Program-made: the position numbers and the translations under genes | The notes under the pieces: model-generated | What the model was told of the DNA's origin: nothing | What the model saw: the letters and a program-made list of their open reading frames with translations, nothing else | Database searches by the model: none | Part shown: piece by piece, positions 1-10,826 of the stretch | Layout of the letters: each line of letters begins with the position of its first letter | Numbering within the stretch: the stretch's first letter is position 1 | Origin: Rhizophagus clarus | Taxonomy: Eukaryota > Glomeromycota > Glomeromycetes > Glomerales > Glomeraceae | DNA: 64,000 nucleotides | Reading direction: 5' to 3' | Assembly: GCA_015698045.1 (NCBI GenBank) | Contig: BLAL01000215.1 | Coordinates: 1,302,001 to 1,366,000, forward strand

Positions 1-526
1 GAATAAAGATTGGTTATAAGGACGAAACAGCAATGGTGAAATTATCTACTAACCTACTCATTTCTCTTGATAGATCCATCTAAAACTAAGAAGACAAAGA
101 AAGTTCGGTTAGTAAATGTAACAAGGATGAAATAGCAGACGAAACAACAATAAAAATAAAAAAAAAGTAAAAAAAAAAAAACTAACCTACCTTTTGTTTC
201 TCCTAATAGGCTAATAAAACGTTAAAACTGACTGAAATTAATAAAAAAAAAAGAAAGATTGTTTAATAATGAAACCAAGGACAAAGCAATAACGAGAATA
301 AAAAATTAAAATTTAAAAAAGTAAAAAAAACTCAAAACAGCCTTTAGTAATTTAATTTATTCGCCTCGTTTCTTTCAATCTTTCCAAAATTTAAATTATA
401 AAAAAAAAACCAAAAAAACAAACCTTTTCTGAATGTCTGTCAGTTTAAAGAATAAAATTTAAAAATAAAAATAAATTAATAAAAAAAATAAATGAGAAAT
501 ATTGCGTTTATGTAAAAAAAAATATT
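1..526. other. AT-rich spacer, no gene seen
   Basis: The sequence is dominated by A-runs and short AAT/AAAT repeats. No long reading frame, no splice-site pair joining coding-like segments and no RNA gene is visible. It could be the flank of a gene lying outside the window. Confidence 0.5.
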
Positions 527-705
527 TCGGGTTATCCATGGATATAATGGATTATCCGCATATCTGTTTATCCATGGATATAAGGATTATCCGCGGATCA
601 CCTACGGATTATCCGTACAAAATTAGGATTCTATCCAAAATAATAAAATGAGTATCCGCAATCCATTATCCGTACGGATACATGGATAACGGATACACGG
701 ATCCA
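527..705. repeat. GGATTATCC/GGATAACGGAT short-repeat cluster
   Basis: The motif GGATTATCC and relatives (TTATCCATGGATA, TATCCGTACGGATA, GGATAACGGATA) recur many times and in both orientations. The outer parts resemble each other in inverted orientation (GTTATCCATGGAT on the left, ATGGATAACGG on the right), so this may be a short foldback element. No clean target duplication is visible. A looser relative of the motif (GATAACGGATC) occurs near 48650. Confidence 0.45.
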
Positions 706-869
706 AACTCTACTGAGTGAAAAGGGTTGTTTTATTTATAACAATTTAACTATCCAATAAACTATACTAATTGATCAACATTTGCCTATCCTATTCTAAT
801 AATTTCATATTTTTTTGGCTATTTTATAATTTTTCATAATTTTTTTTTTAAATATTTTCTATTATCTTA

Positions 870-1030
870 GGGTAGTGACATATATTAAGCTAATAGTTTT
901 TTACTATAGGCGCCCCAGGCAAGATATCTTGGTCACGTGCAACCAATCATATTTTTTAAAATTGTGTAACCTAAGATTTTCGCTTACCCCCCCATCCCCC
1001 TAAAATATTAGCTAATATATGTCACTGCCC
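870..1030. mobile_element. MITE, 161 bp, TTA target duplication (Harbinger/Tourist-like)
   Basis: The ends are inverted repeats: the left starts GGGTAGTGACATATATTA and the right, read on the opposite strand, starts GGGCAGTGACATATATTA. They differ by one transition near the tip and one single-base gap further in. The element is flanked directly by TTA at 867-869 and 1031-1033. A three-base TTA/TAA duplication is typical of PIF/Harbinger elements. There is no coding capacity, so it is non-autonomous. Confidence 0.7.
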
Positions 1031-1033
1031 TTA

Positions 1034-2797
1034 ATGAAACCCAAAATAAAGGACTGATTCAGCATCACTAGAACTTTTATAATAAATTTGACCCGCTATT
1101 TTGATTTAGTATAAACTTTTTATTGATCTGATCAATCTTCTATGCCACACGCCTTCCTTTCTGAAATTTTTTAAAAGTTCGTTAACATGTCATATAAACA
1201 AAAAAATAAGATTTATAGAGAATATCTAGTAGATACTGAAATAATATTAAAAGGTCATGTTCAATATAAAATACAAACAGAAAACCTAACATGTTAATTA
1301 GTTATTCAGATATAATGGAAACTGTATGGATTATATGACTTTTTAATAATAGAGGATGAATGATGATGATATTAGAATGTTAAAAATCATCAAACCACGT
1401 CGAGAGAACTTGGAAAGATTTGAATCACAATACAATGTACTGGAAATAGTTATTATGACGATATAAAAATGATTGAAAATAAAAAACTATTTACAAAAAA
1501 TCAAGTACAAGATTACTAATTATTTAATAACTGCAATATTAACAAATAAATATGCAAATTTATTGATAATATATACTTTTAATTTTATTACTTATTGTAA
1601 TAAATTTTTTATTATTTTTTTTTTTTTACCGATGAATAAGTTCACGTCCGGATCATGTCATTTCGCATCGATTCTAGAATGAAAACTATTATAACGATCA
1701 CATTTGGTAACGTGACCTGATGAATTTGGGAGTCCATGGTATCATAGTTTTTTTACAATTAGTTATGACGTGGTTCATATAGATTTTTAAATACATTTTT
1801 TTATGTAATGAGTATAAGATAGAAAAAGTATAAAAAGTTAATGTAAACTACAAAAAAAAATAATAAAATATATGATAAAATTTAAAAAATTACAACGAAA
1901 GTTACGATTTTTAAAGAAAAAGAGGAAGATTAATCATTATAAATAGTTTGTTAAATATTTCATTTATTTTGACTCATTAGGGAGTGAGATTTGTTGTAAC
2001 ACGAATGCTAATGTATGATTTCAGGTTTGCCTGGTTGGAGATAATTATGAAAGTTTAACATGCCTTCTTTTTGAATGTAATGGAGGAGGCCCATTAAAAT
2101 AGCTGTTGTAGACTCTAAAGTTTGGTTAACAGTTCGTTTTATTAGCCAAATAGCTGATATTTAGATTATGACTCATCTATAACTCTTTTTGTTCGTTTAC
2201 TCCTAGACTTTCCTTCATAAGAAAATCGAAAATCGATTTTATCGACACTTTAACTGTTTGTGTGGTTTGTCCTATTACTATAATGTTTATTGTCTACAGC
2301 TAACATCGTGTTGTGCATAAATTAAGAATGCACTGTATACTAACCATTGCAATCAATAAATTTACTGTCTAGTGGGAAATTTTTAAATAGATGATTTTCG
2401 ATAGATCCTCATTACTCAGCAGTGTTTTCTTTGATACTTTATTCTTTTATACGTACTCGCTGGCATTAGAAAGAAGTTTTCTTATTTTATTAAATTTTAT
2501 TTATATAATAAAAATTTTTTTTTTTTGACTGGAAAGAGGTTATGATCAGCTCAATCTCTTTTTTTTAGGGAAAAATTTCGTATGTTTCATATGAGTTTAG
2601 CATGGCAAAATTTCTAAGGGAAAGAGGAGTGTATCTTTTTATGCAATCAATTTAGCAAGAAATTACTAAGAAAGTTCTAAATTTTAATCTAAGTTTTTAT
2701 TAGTTTGTTTTAATATGTGGAGTGGAATTTACTTTACTTTAAATAAAATTTAAAATGTTTTTTTCGTTATTTTTATTTTACACACTTATTAATTATT
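1034..2797. other. AT-rich spacer, no supported gene
   Basis: Only short frames broken by stops are present. A coding-like stretch around 2025-2095 follows a possible acceptor (TTTCAG) but is too short and interrupted to call. Confidence 0.4.
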
Positions 2798-2974
2798 AGT
2801 GCGGAAAAAAGATTATTACGAAGATGTTTGATGTTTGCGCAATTACAACTTCATTTTGAGATGATGATGCAATGGAAAGGAAGGTACACAAGCAAGTGAA
2901 TTTCTCCGGAACTAATCGAACGAGCACGCAAAAAACATATGAATGCTAACCCACATGTAATGGACATAGTATAG
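2798..2974 (+). pseudogene. Possible relic exon of an unknown protein
   Basis: After a good acceptor-like sequence (TTATTAG at 2792-2798), one frame from 2801 reads as a plausible charged, helix-forming peptide of about 57 codons. It is broken by one TGA at 2897-2899 and ends at TAG 2972-2974. The internal TGA lies where a tryptophan codon would fit. I do not recognise the family. It could be chance coding-like sequence. Confidence 0.25.
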
Positions 2975-4145
2975 TGAGAGTTTTACAGTTAATAATAGAA
3001 GAATTGAATAAATATAAATTTATTTGTTGATATATATAATATAATGAACCATATATTTGATAACTTGATGATGACTATATTATTTTTTAAAATGCAAATT
3101 TCTGAACCTTCGTATTGCCTTTTTTTGAGTGTAAATTTTCAAGTATTTCACATATTTGTAAACCTACACATATAATCACATCATTTATTCTCTTCTAATA
3201 ATCTTTTGCATATGAATTCTCATTAACGATGCTAGGGAAACGACTAAGCATTAACAGAGTGACATTGAGCGAAATTTTGATGTAAATTTCATTTGCTGGA
3301 ATTACAACAAAAATAAAGAATATTACTTCTAAAGAAAAATTGCAAATGCAATATAGCTAAAAGCGTATTATATTTTTTTTTTTAGACAGGTAATAAGCAA
3401 GCAGTATTAGCAACATAAGTATTCAACAAGCAACGTTGCTGTATTCCAAATAAAAAAAAGGAAAAAATTGGTAAATAATGACATATATGAGAAAGAATGA
3501 GACAAATCCGTAATATTTTTGTTGCACACATATAAGAGAGGAATGACTAATAAGCGATTCAAAGTATAATATACACCACTAAGTAAAATATCAAAGATAG
3601 TTTTACTTACATCATCCATTACTCCTAGGAATAATTCGAATCTTATATATCAAGCATTTCTTATTAAAATCAAAGAATTATTGTGCCGCACAATTCTGCC
3701 AATTGTTGCATTGTTGCATCATTTTGATCCGATTTTAATACTACCCCAGGTCAAGAAAAATTGTTTCAAATACAGTATGTAACAGAAAAAATTGCGATTT
3801 AAATAAAAGAAAGGGAAAATATATTAATGAACATAGAAAATATATTAATATGCTTTCTGTTTAACATACTTATAAAATAAAAAGTTATTGTTAACTTGTA
3901 TATTTGTAATACCTTTAAAAAATATATATATTCAATAGAGTATATAAAATTCTACATTTATATAATTTTTCAAATAATCTTCTCAATATTATTATTATTT
4001 TTATAAAATAATTTATAATCACGTTTAAAAATAATCAAATATTCTTATTATTTGTAATTTGTAAGTCTATGAACTATTTTATATTCAAATTTTTAATAAG
4101 TATGTTTTAGCTTTTTATAAATAAAATTTCAGTCGCTTATTATTT
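2975..4145. other. AT-rich spacer, no supported gene
   Basis: No credible gene is seen on either strand; the remaining frames are short and low in complexity. Confidence 0.4.
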
Positions 4146-4343
4146 ATGAGGATTGAATTTTTTTCGTTACGATACACGCTATATTTGTGTTACAAAATAA
4201 ATGGTTCCTGCTTTATTCAAGCAGAGATATTGAATAAAAAAGACGCAATTATAGGAGATTTAAGAAAATTTATTGTGCCACAAATGTTTAGTCCATTTGA
4301 GGCTGGCGATGACATCGAGCGTTGTAATGTAACAACCGGTTAG
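4146..4343 (+). pseudogene. Possible Crinkler-type N-terminal header fragment
   Basis: A 65-codon frame begins at ATG 4146. After a short lead it shows the spacing of a Crinkler (CRN) header: a beta-strand with Cys and Gly (LCYKINGS), then a charged hydrophobic strand (AEILNKKDAIIGDL), then a helix (RKFIVPQMF), then an acidic Asp-Ile segment. The Leu-Trp core that normally follows is absent and no C-terminal domain follows. A decayed header lies 340 bp further on in the opposite orientation, which raises the odds that this is a related fragment. Resemblance is by eye only. Confidence 0.3.
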
Positions 4344-4520
4344 AAAATTTTTTTCGGGCAGACGTAAAATCTCGCTGATAGGTCAGGAAAAAAACATACG
4401 TACCATGACTACCTCCAACAACGTGATAACGGTCAAGCGATTCCTGTTCGCGGCTCGAGGTGACGGTTGGCACGGGCAGTTCGACTATAAAATGAAATAT
4501 TCTTCAGCTGTTGATTTAGG
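4344..4520. other. GC-richer island without a recognised gene
   Basis: This stretch is clearly richer in G and C than its surroundings (for example CGCGGCTCGAGGTGACGG). Short frames cross it on both strands, but none matches a family I know. It may be the eroded remainder of an older gene or element. Confidence 0.3.
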
Positions 4521-4683
4521 GAAGTTATCATCCCTTAATATATATACATCTCTCTATAATGATAATTCTGAGAAAAGTGATACGCTTCAAATAATTGAAA
4601 AAATATGTTTTATTACATTGGAGCATATTTATTAATAATAGAAATTATGTAAATGTTAAAGTATAAAATCATAAAATATTTCA

Positions 4684-4890
4684 AATGATCGAGATCGCCA
4701 GGGATCTACACCTTTCATAATTTAATATCTTTTGTTAGAACACCGTTGAAAAACGGCTTTTGACTCTCTTTAATAATATCGTTGAGGTGGCTAAATAATT
4801 TGCCACCATCAATATCAACAGCTAAAGCATTTGCGGTCGGGCTATATACTCTTGCGAAACTTTATTGGTGCAAGTAGGACAGTGAGATAA
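4684..4890 (-). pseudogene. Decayed Crinkler (CRN) N-terminal header
   Basis: On the minus strand one frame carries the hallmark order of a Crinkler header: an Ala/Asp beta-strand (NALAVDIDGGKL), a helix (SHLNDIIKESQK), then a Lys-Asp-Ile-Lys-Leu segment leading into the Leu-Trp-x-Val core. The Trp position is TGA (4715-4717), and three codons on there is a TAG (4706-4708); an upstream TAA also interrupts the frame. Crinklers are modular secreted or host-directed effectors first described in oomycetes and also found in fungi. No effector domain is attached here, so this is an inactive trace. Confidence 0.55.
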
Positions 4891-4905
4891 AATTTCGAAT
4901 GTGAA

Positions 4906-6863
4906 AAAAGTATGCTGTCGTGTAGACCTGCGTATGAGCGGATTCGTGATTATTACGATGAAATTTATTAATTTATATTACACAAATTTAAAAAACTTTA
5001 GTATTTTGATAATATTGTATCTAAATTTTCATTACAGCTTCATTAAAATATTAAAACAAAATTCGGTAATTCATGTCTATTAAATAAGAAGGTAAATTGG
5101 ATAAAATTACTATTTTATAAAATCAAATAAAAAAAAAAAAAACAAAACACGTGTAAAAAATATTAAAATATTATAAAATTAAAACTCTTAAATAATGTTA
5201 AAAGAATTTAAGTTTCTTATAAAGCTCGATTTACCTTAAAAAATACACTTGTTTTACTGGTCAAAAAATCAATTCCCAATCAATTCCCAGCTTTGTAAAC
5301 GAAACAAAGAAAAATTTTTTCATGTTCTGATTTACCGATCACTTTATTCATTCACTTAATTACACAAAATTACATATATATATATCCATGGTTATATCAT
5401 ATAATCATTACTTATTAAAGTGCGCAAAATTCATTCATACATTACATGATTTTCTGCGGCGAAATTTTATAAAATCTGCCGGTGGTTTAACCTATAATCT
5501 GCCCTGTATTTGCGGCCTAAAATTATTATTTCGGCACATATTCTGTCCATTGATTTCGGCTGTAAAAAATTTTTTATTGATTTACATAATTACATATGCT
5601 GCTTGGTGACGTTATCATTAACGGTTGACTTTATTCTTTATTGACCAGAATTTTCTGTTGCATAATAGATACCGAGCACGTGACCCTCGATGGTTAAAAA
5701 TTCCATATGTGCGGCGTATCAACCGCCTGCACTTTAAAATGGAGTGGTACTCAACATGATAAATGACAGCGTAAAATACTTCCCTCGTAACGATTAAACC
5801 CTTCGTGAGATGCTTCGTATATTCATATCAAAGACAATTTTAAGTTCTCCGTGCTCATAGAATCACCCTCGAGATCTTTCAACGAATGGACCTTTCTGAA
5901 GGTGCGTGGATACATAGTTTGCTTTATTTCATTTCCAATAATTTATTCTCTGATTCAATTTTTCTGTTTCACACAACCAAAATGATTTGATTTCTTCACT
6001 ATGTGCTTAGAGCTACAGAAGTATGAGAAGAATGATTAAAATTATTGTAAAACAGGTAGTTAGAGACTGTGAATGAACATGTGGTTCTTGGCATTAAGAC
6101 ATATGAACCTTTGGCCTTTACACTGACTTAGGATGGAGCCTACCAGATGTATTAACCTATTTCTAACCCGATATTAAATATATAAATAGATGAACTTGCC
6201 TTTAACAATGTTCTATCACTGAGGATAGAAGTAGCCTCCTTCTACTTGTCATTCATTGTGTTTTTTGCAACATGCAACACAAACTTAAATATTATAAAGT
6301 ACTCATAATTCTTTGATCTCCATGTGATTTAAGGTATATTTTTTGATCAGTTATTCGGCTTTAATTTTTGCCGTGATCATCGGATCCACATTTAATATCC
6401 GTTTCCTAGTTATAATGTATTTCTTTTTTTTAATGTCTGTGACTGAAATTGAAACATATTTCATTTACCACCGAAACAAGTTTTTTGTGAAACAATCAGA
6501 ATATGTTGGCAAAATTTATGATTAACTAACTCTAACCGAAATTAGAATAACTAGTTAAGTTACTTACCTGATAAGTAACTGGCTTAAAGCCTTAAACCTC
6601 TATCGGTCTCTATGCAACATCACTTGAAACATGTCGCGGTGCTTTTGTTTTCCATACATGTTCAGATTATTTCTAATAATTCGGAAAAGATTTTCAAAAC
6701 CTTACTGTCTAAGAATAGAACATTGATTAAATTAAGCGCTAACCAACAAATAATGGATTTACAATATTAACTAGTCAATTAACCTGCTTGGCTTTTTTTC
6801 TTTATTCAAATAATTTTAACTTCTTTTAAAATTATCTTTTCTTTTTAATTACTAACATTAAAA
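4906..6863. other. Spacer upstream of the alpha-kinase gene
   Basis: No gene is supported. The region holds AT-rich sequence and, near 5440-5520, a few GC-richer words (CTGCGGC, TGCCGGTGG, TGCGGCC) suggesting an old repeat. The last 80 bp before 6864 are T-rich on the plus strand, as in many fungal promoters. Confidence 0.4.
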
Positions 6864-8543
6864 ATGTCAAAGAATGAAAACACTCAAAGTTCAAGTACGT
6901 CATCCACCTCTTCCATTCCCCCCTCGCTTATATCTGATTTGGGTAGATTAAATCTCACTGAAGAACGTCTGAGACGCTATTCCGATGAGGCGAACGCATT
7001 AATCTCTAGTACGAATGAAACTGAATTAAGGACTGAAGCTAGATTTTTACGAGAAAAAGCTATATCTAAAGTACTCGGTAATATTAAGCGTTCAATGGAA
7101 GTTGATCTTTGTTTTGTCTTGGACTGCACTGGATCTATGGAGCCTCATATTGCTGCCGCTAAAGATTGTATCTCACATGTATTAAATTACATTATACATA
7201 CAAACCCAAGCATTAAATTTCGGGTTGGTTTTTGTGGTTATCGAGACCATAATAATAAATCTGATCGATTGCAAATTTTTGATTTTACCGGTCAATATGA
7301 ACGATTTACTCAATATATGCATAACGTGATACCTGCTAGTTCTCAAAATAATGATGCTCCAGAGGATGTTCTTGGAGGTCTCGATGCAGCAATAACTCAA
7401 ATGGATTGGCAAAATAGTACTCGAGTACTCCTCCATATTGGTGATTGTCCACCACATGGTCGTCGTTTTACAGACTTAGAAGATAACTATCCGGATGGTG
7501 ATCCAAATGGCTTAACCGCAGAAAACGTATTAGAAAAGATGCAATCAAAAAATGTCCTTTATTTTTTTGGAAAAATAACAGATCATACCGAAAAAATGCT
7601 TCAAATATTCCGTACTATAATTGGTGAATTTCCAGTATTTGATCTTGTAGGAGGAGATCCAACTGAATTAATTGACAAGTTTATAAATGCCGCTTCATCA
7701 TCTATTACTATTGCCGTTTCACTAACCAGTGTGATTGGAAACAACTCTAAAGATATATATGCTCTACAACAAAGAAGACTCGACATGGACCAAAACGAGC
7801 CCAATTGGGATATTCTTCCATTGCAAAATGGAGTAATTATGTGGTATCGTATTCCTGAAACTCCGAATAATCTCAAAAATCCAAAATACTTCAACAAATC
7901 AAATCTCTCTTCTAAAAGTTTCTCTTTCAAGATTGCTTCACAACCATTTTCTGCCGGTGTTGAAAAATATGCCTACTTTGCTCGTGATATCAAAAGTAAT
8001 CCGGTAAAAGAAATGGTAATGAAAGAATACCTTAAAATGGGGGAGCGAAATAATCCTCTTGAAAAGTATCTTGAGGCAGTAGAAGTTTCTACAATTGCAT
8101 ATTTTCTTTCTACGAAATTTAATTTGATTGCAGAACAAAAAAAAGTTAATATTTCCAAAGTAAATTATCTTAAAGTGAAACTTTTACGTTGTAGTACTAT
8201 TGACGTTCGTACTCGATATTATGCTATAGAACCAAAACTTAATGCAGAGTATAAACGATTCAATGTAAATACCGGCGTAATTACAAAACTTCGGTATACT
8301 CTTGAAGCATTTGCTCACTTCACATTTGAATACACTGAAGGATATTTAGTGGTTTATGACCTTCAAGGAATTGAACTCAATGATGAATTCTTATTAACTG
8401 ATCCAGCAATACATTGCATTGATCCTTTAAGATTTGGAGGGACAAATCTTGGTAAAGATGGAATTAATCAATGTTTCTTGGCAAATCATAGATGTAACGA
8501 CATCTGTAAAAAGTTAAAATTGAGTCGTATTAATAACTTGTAA
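6864..8543 (+). CDS. vWA-domain alpha-kinase (VWKA/MHCK-EF2K type)
   Basis: A single-exon gene of 559 residues. Residues 80-280 form a von Willebrand A domain; its metal site begins at D87 in the motif DCTGSM, the usual variant in kinases of this type. A linker leads to an atypical alpha-kinase domain (about 340-559): the ATP-binding Lys is probably K368 in VEKYAYFA, followed by the YYAIEPKL segment, the hydrophobic core LEAFAHFTFEYTEGYLVVYD and the conserved LTDPAIHC. The Gly-rich loop GGTNLGKDG and a C-terminal His/Cys zinc cluster (NHRCNDIC) follow. Family members such as Dictyostelium VwkA and EF-2 kinases phosphorylate Ser/Thr in helical regions; the substrate here is unknown. All key elements are present and no intron is needed. 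A Ser/Thr-rich tail of about 20 residues precedes the domains. Confidence 0.93.
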   Translation: MSKNENTQSSSTSSTSSIPPSLISDLGRLNLTEERLRRYSDEANALISSTNETELRTEARFLREKAISKVLGNIKRSMEVDLCFVLDCTGSMEPHIAAAKDCISHVLNYIIHTNPSIKFRVGFCGYRDHNNKSDRLQIFDFTGQYERFTQYMHNVIPASSQNNDAPEDVLGGLDAAITQMDWQNSTRVLLHIGDCPPHGRRFTDLEDNYPDGDPNGLTAENVLEKMQSKNVLYFFGKITDHTEKMLQIFRTIIGEFPVFDLVGGDPTELIDKFINAASSSITIAVSLTSVIGNNSKDIYALQQRRLDMDQNEPNWDILPLQNGVIMWYRIPETPNNLKNPKYFNKSNLSSKSFSFKIASQPFSAGVEKYAYFARDIKSNPVKEMVMKEYLKMGERNNPLEKYLEAVEVSTIAYFLSTKFNLIAEQKKVNISKVNYLKVKLLRCSTIDVRTRYYAIEPKLNAEYKRFNVNTGVITKLRYTLEAFAHFTFEYTEGYLVVYDLQGIELNDEFLLTDPAIHCIDPLRFGGTNLGKDGINQCFLANHRCNDICKKLKLSRINNL

Positions 8544-9140
8544 TACATTAGTAGATTTGACATCAGAATGTGACGTTATGCGGAATATTATTATCAGGAA
8601 TTTACAATTCATGTATAAAATTATCTGAATGTGATAATTGATTAAAAGAATAAATGACCATAAATAATTTTAGGATTAGTAAAGTTCAATAAAAAAAATA
8701 AGTATTAATAATAGTTTCAATATTCAAAATTCAATAAAACTTTTAAAGTTATTTTATCAAACCTATTGAACATGAATATATTTATTAGTTATACCCAGGG
8801 TTTTTTACAAATTTGCTTCAAATCTGCAAAATACCCGGTGGTTTAATCAAGTGAGTTACTTTAATAGGATATACTGTGTACTTTATACAATATAATCATA
8901 ATTCTGATTCAATTAATTCAATAAAAATAAAAACCTTCATGTAAAATACAGAGGTCATACAAGTCAGTACTCCTCGATAAATTTTTTTTTTTTAATTCCT
9001 GAATCAAAATCATGGGTTTATCTATTCTAAATGCCCGTTATATAGCAGATTGTATTTAAATTGCAAGGCATGTTTATTTTATTTATTTTATTAACTAGAA
9101 TAAATGTATATCTCACTCGGGACGATATGAAACAACCCTA
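8544..9140. other. 3' spacer, no gene seen
   Basis: AT-rich 3' flank of the alpha-kinase gene. TTCAATAAAA at 8728-8737 resembles a polyadenylation signal. No reading frame of note. Confidence 0.4.
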
Positions 9141-9282
9141 GCGTCGCCCGCAAAAATGGTTAGCCGGATTATAATGAGGCGTGACAAATAATGAGTGATG
9201 ATTAGGTTTTAAAATTTTCGGGTGTGATGACCCTAATTTAAAAACCGGCATATAGATCCGGCCACCATTTTCCGGGCGACAC
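9141..9282. mobile_element. MITE, 142 bp, TA target site (Tc1/mariner-like)
   Basis: The ends are imperfect inverted repeats: the left begins GCGTCGCCCGCAAAAATGG and the right, read on the minus strand, begins GTGTCGCCCGGAAAATGG; both continue into GCCGGAT. The element is flanked by TA at 9139-9140 and 9283-9284, the duplication expected for Tc1/mariner-type insertion. There is no coding capacity. Confidence 0.65.
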
Positions 9283-10826
9283 TATGTATGATTAAATCTC
9301 ACATGATTTATTAAATGATCTGATTGGTCATAAACATGTGACATATAATTTTTTGCAAGCAACATTTAAGTATATCGCATTTCCTAATATAAAGATTTTT
9401 TCACTTTAGGTTTATTTTTTTGGGATTTGCATTTGAATTGGGAACGCCACTAACGTTCCTGATCTTATCCTTGATTTTCACGTTTTTTATTGATCTTTGT
9501 GTTCTTTATCTTTAGGATGTAATTACCTTTTGATCTTATCCTCGATTTTAGTGTTTCTTATTGGTCTTTGTGCTCTTAGATAAAAAAATAAAAAGAGCAA
9601 AACAAAAATAGTTCGTAGTCACTAAAAATAAATAAAAAAATAAAAATTAATCAATAAATTTACGCATAGTGAAAATTACTATAAAAATCACATGTGCAAC
9701 ATCCCGATTACACAGGGGGGGCTAGATATAAATTTACCCAAAATAAAATTAGCTTGATGTTAATAAACGCGCTGGTTATTGAATTTTTTTCTGTAAAAAA
9801 AGACCATGTGTTACTCGAACTGACCATGTGATATCAAAGTAGCCTCTTATAATAGGAAGAAGAACCATCAAACGAAAAATGAATTCAACAAGAAGAATCA
9901 GGTTTGAATTCTCGCAGAGATTCTGAAGCTGTTATTGTCGATAAAATAATTTATTTTTTTCCCCCTTTTTTGTTATTGTTTCCTCTTTATATACCTTGAG
10001 GATGAGATTTCCAGCTGGTACATACAGTGTTCACCTTGCAAACTTTAGATTAGTTTTTTTATCTCTTCTATCTTTGTAGCATTATATTTGTAATTACTGA
10101 CAAAATAAAATAAAAGTAAACTAAGATTGTATTTCAATGATTGAAATCTTGTCTTGTTACATCTAATACTGAGAAAAATTACTAAGTCAAATATACAGTA
10201 CATGTTTTAAAATTATATAAAAGTGTTTAAATATTAAAAAATATTTAAATTTGGATTCCTTTTATAAATGATAAAAAAAAATATTGATATTATGTAAACT
10301 TTAATACTGTATAATAAAAAAATAATAAAGAAAAACAAAATGAAATAGATTAACGTCAATATTTTATCTTATCTTAAATATGACATCAACGAACATATAA
10401 ACAATAATAAATGCATCAAGTTTTTTTATTAAGTTTTTATTTTTCAATTGAGAAAAAATAAGAAATTTGATTTTTTACCTAGTAAAACTTGCTTTTAATT
10501 TTTTATATAGATTTGTTATTATTTTTTTTTAAAGAATTTTTTTGAATTTTTTTCTTTTGCGAGAAATCTGTCATATTAAGTGTATTTATACATGCCAACA
10601 TTATTTATACTGAACAACCATCATATCTGTTGTTAAAGAATTCCAGCTCTTTATTACATTACATGTTTACATGACAATAAATATTATTACAATAATAAAA
10701 TAATACATTGAATTATGAGTAAATGGCATTAGTAAATCATTCTTCACTACCATCTCCCAAAAAATGATAAATAGTAATAATACTATAACTTTGATAAATA
10801 ACTTGCCACCCTTATTCGTTCTCTAG
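9283..10826. other. AT-rich spacer, no gene seen
   Basis: Long AT-rich spacer. A short near-duplicate phrase (GATCTTATCC...GATTT...TTATTG.TCTTTGTG) appears at about 9461 and 9531, a local duplication of roughly 50 bp. No gene is supported. Confidence 0.4.

Noticed and set aside
4405-4635. 76-codon plus-strand frame in the GC-richer island (and its 61-codon minus-strand partner)
   Set aside because: Both are short, overlap each other, match no known family and continue into AT-rich sequence.
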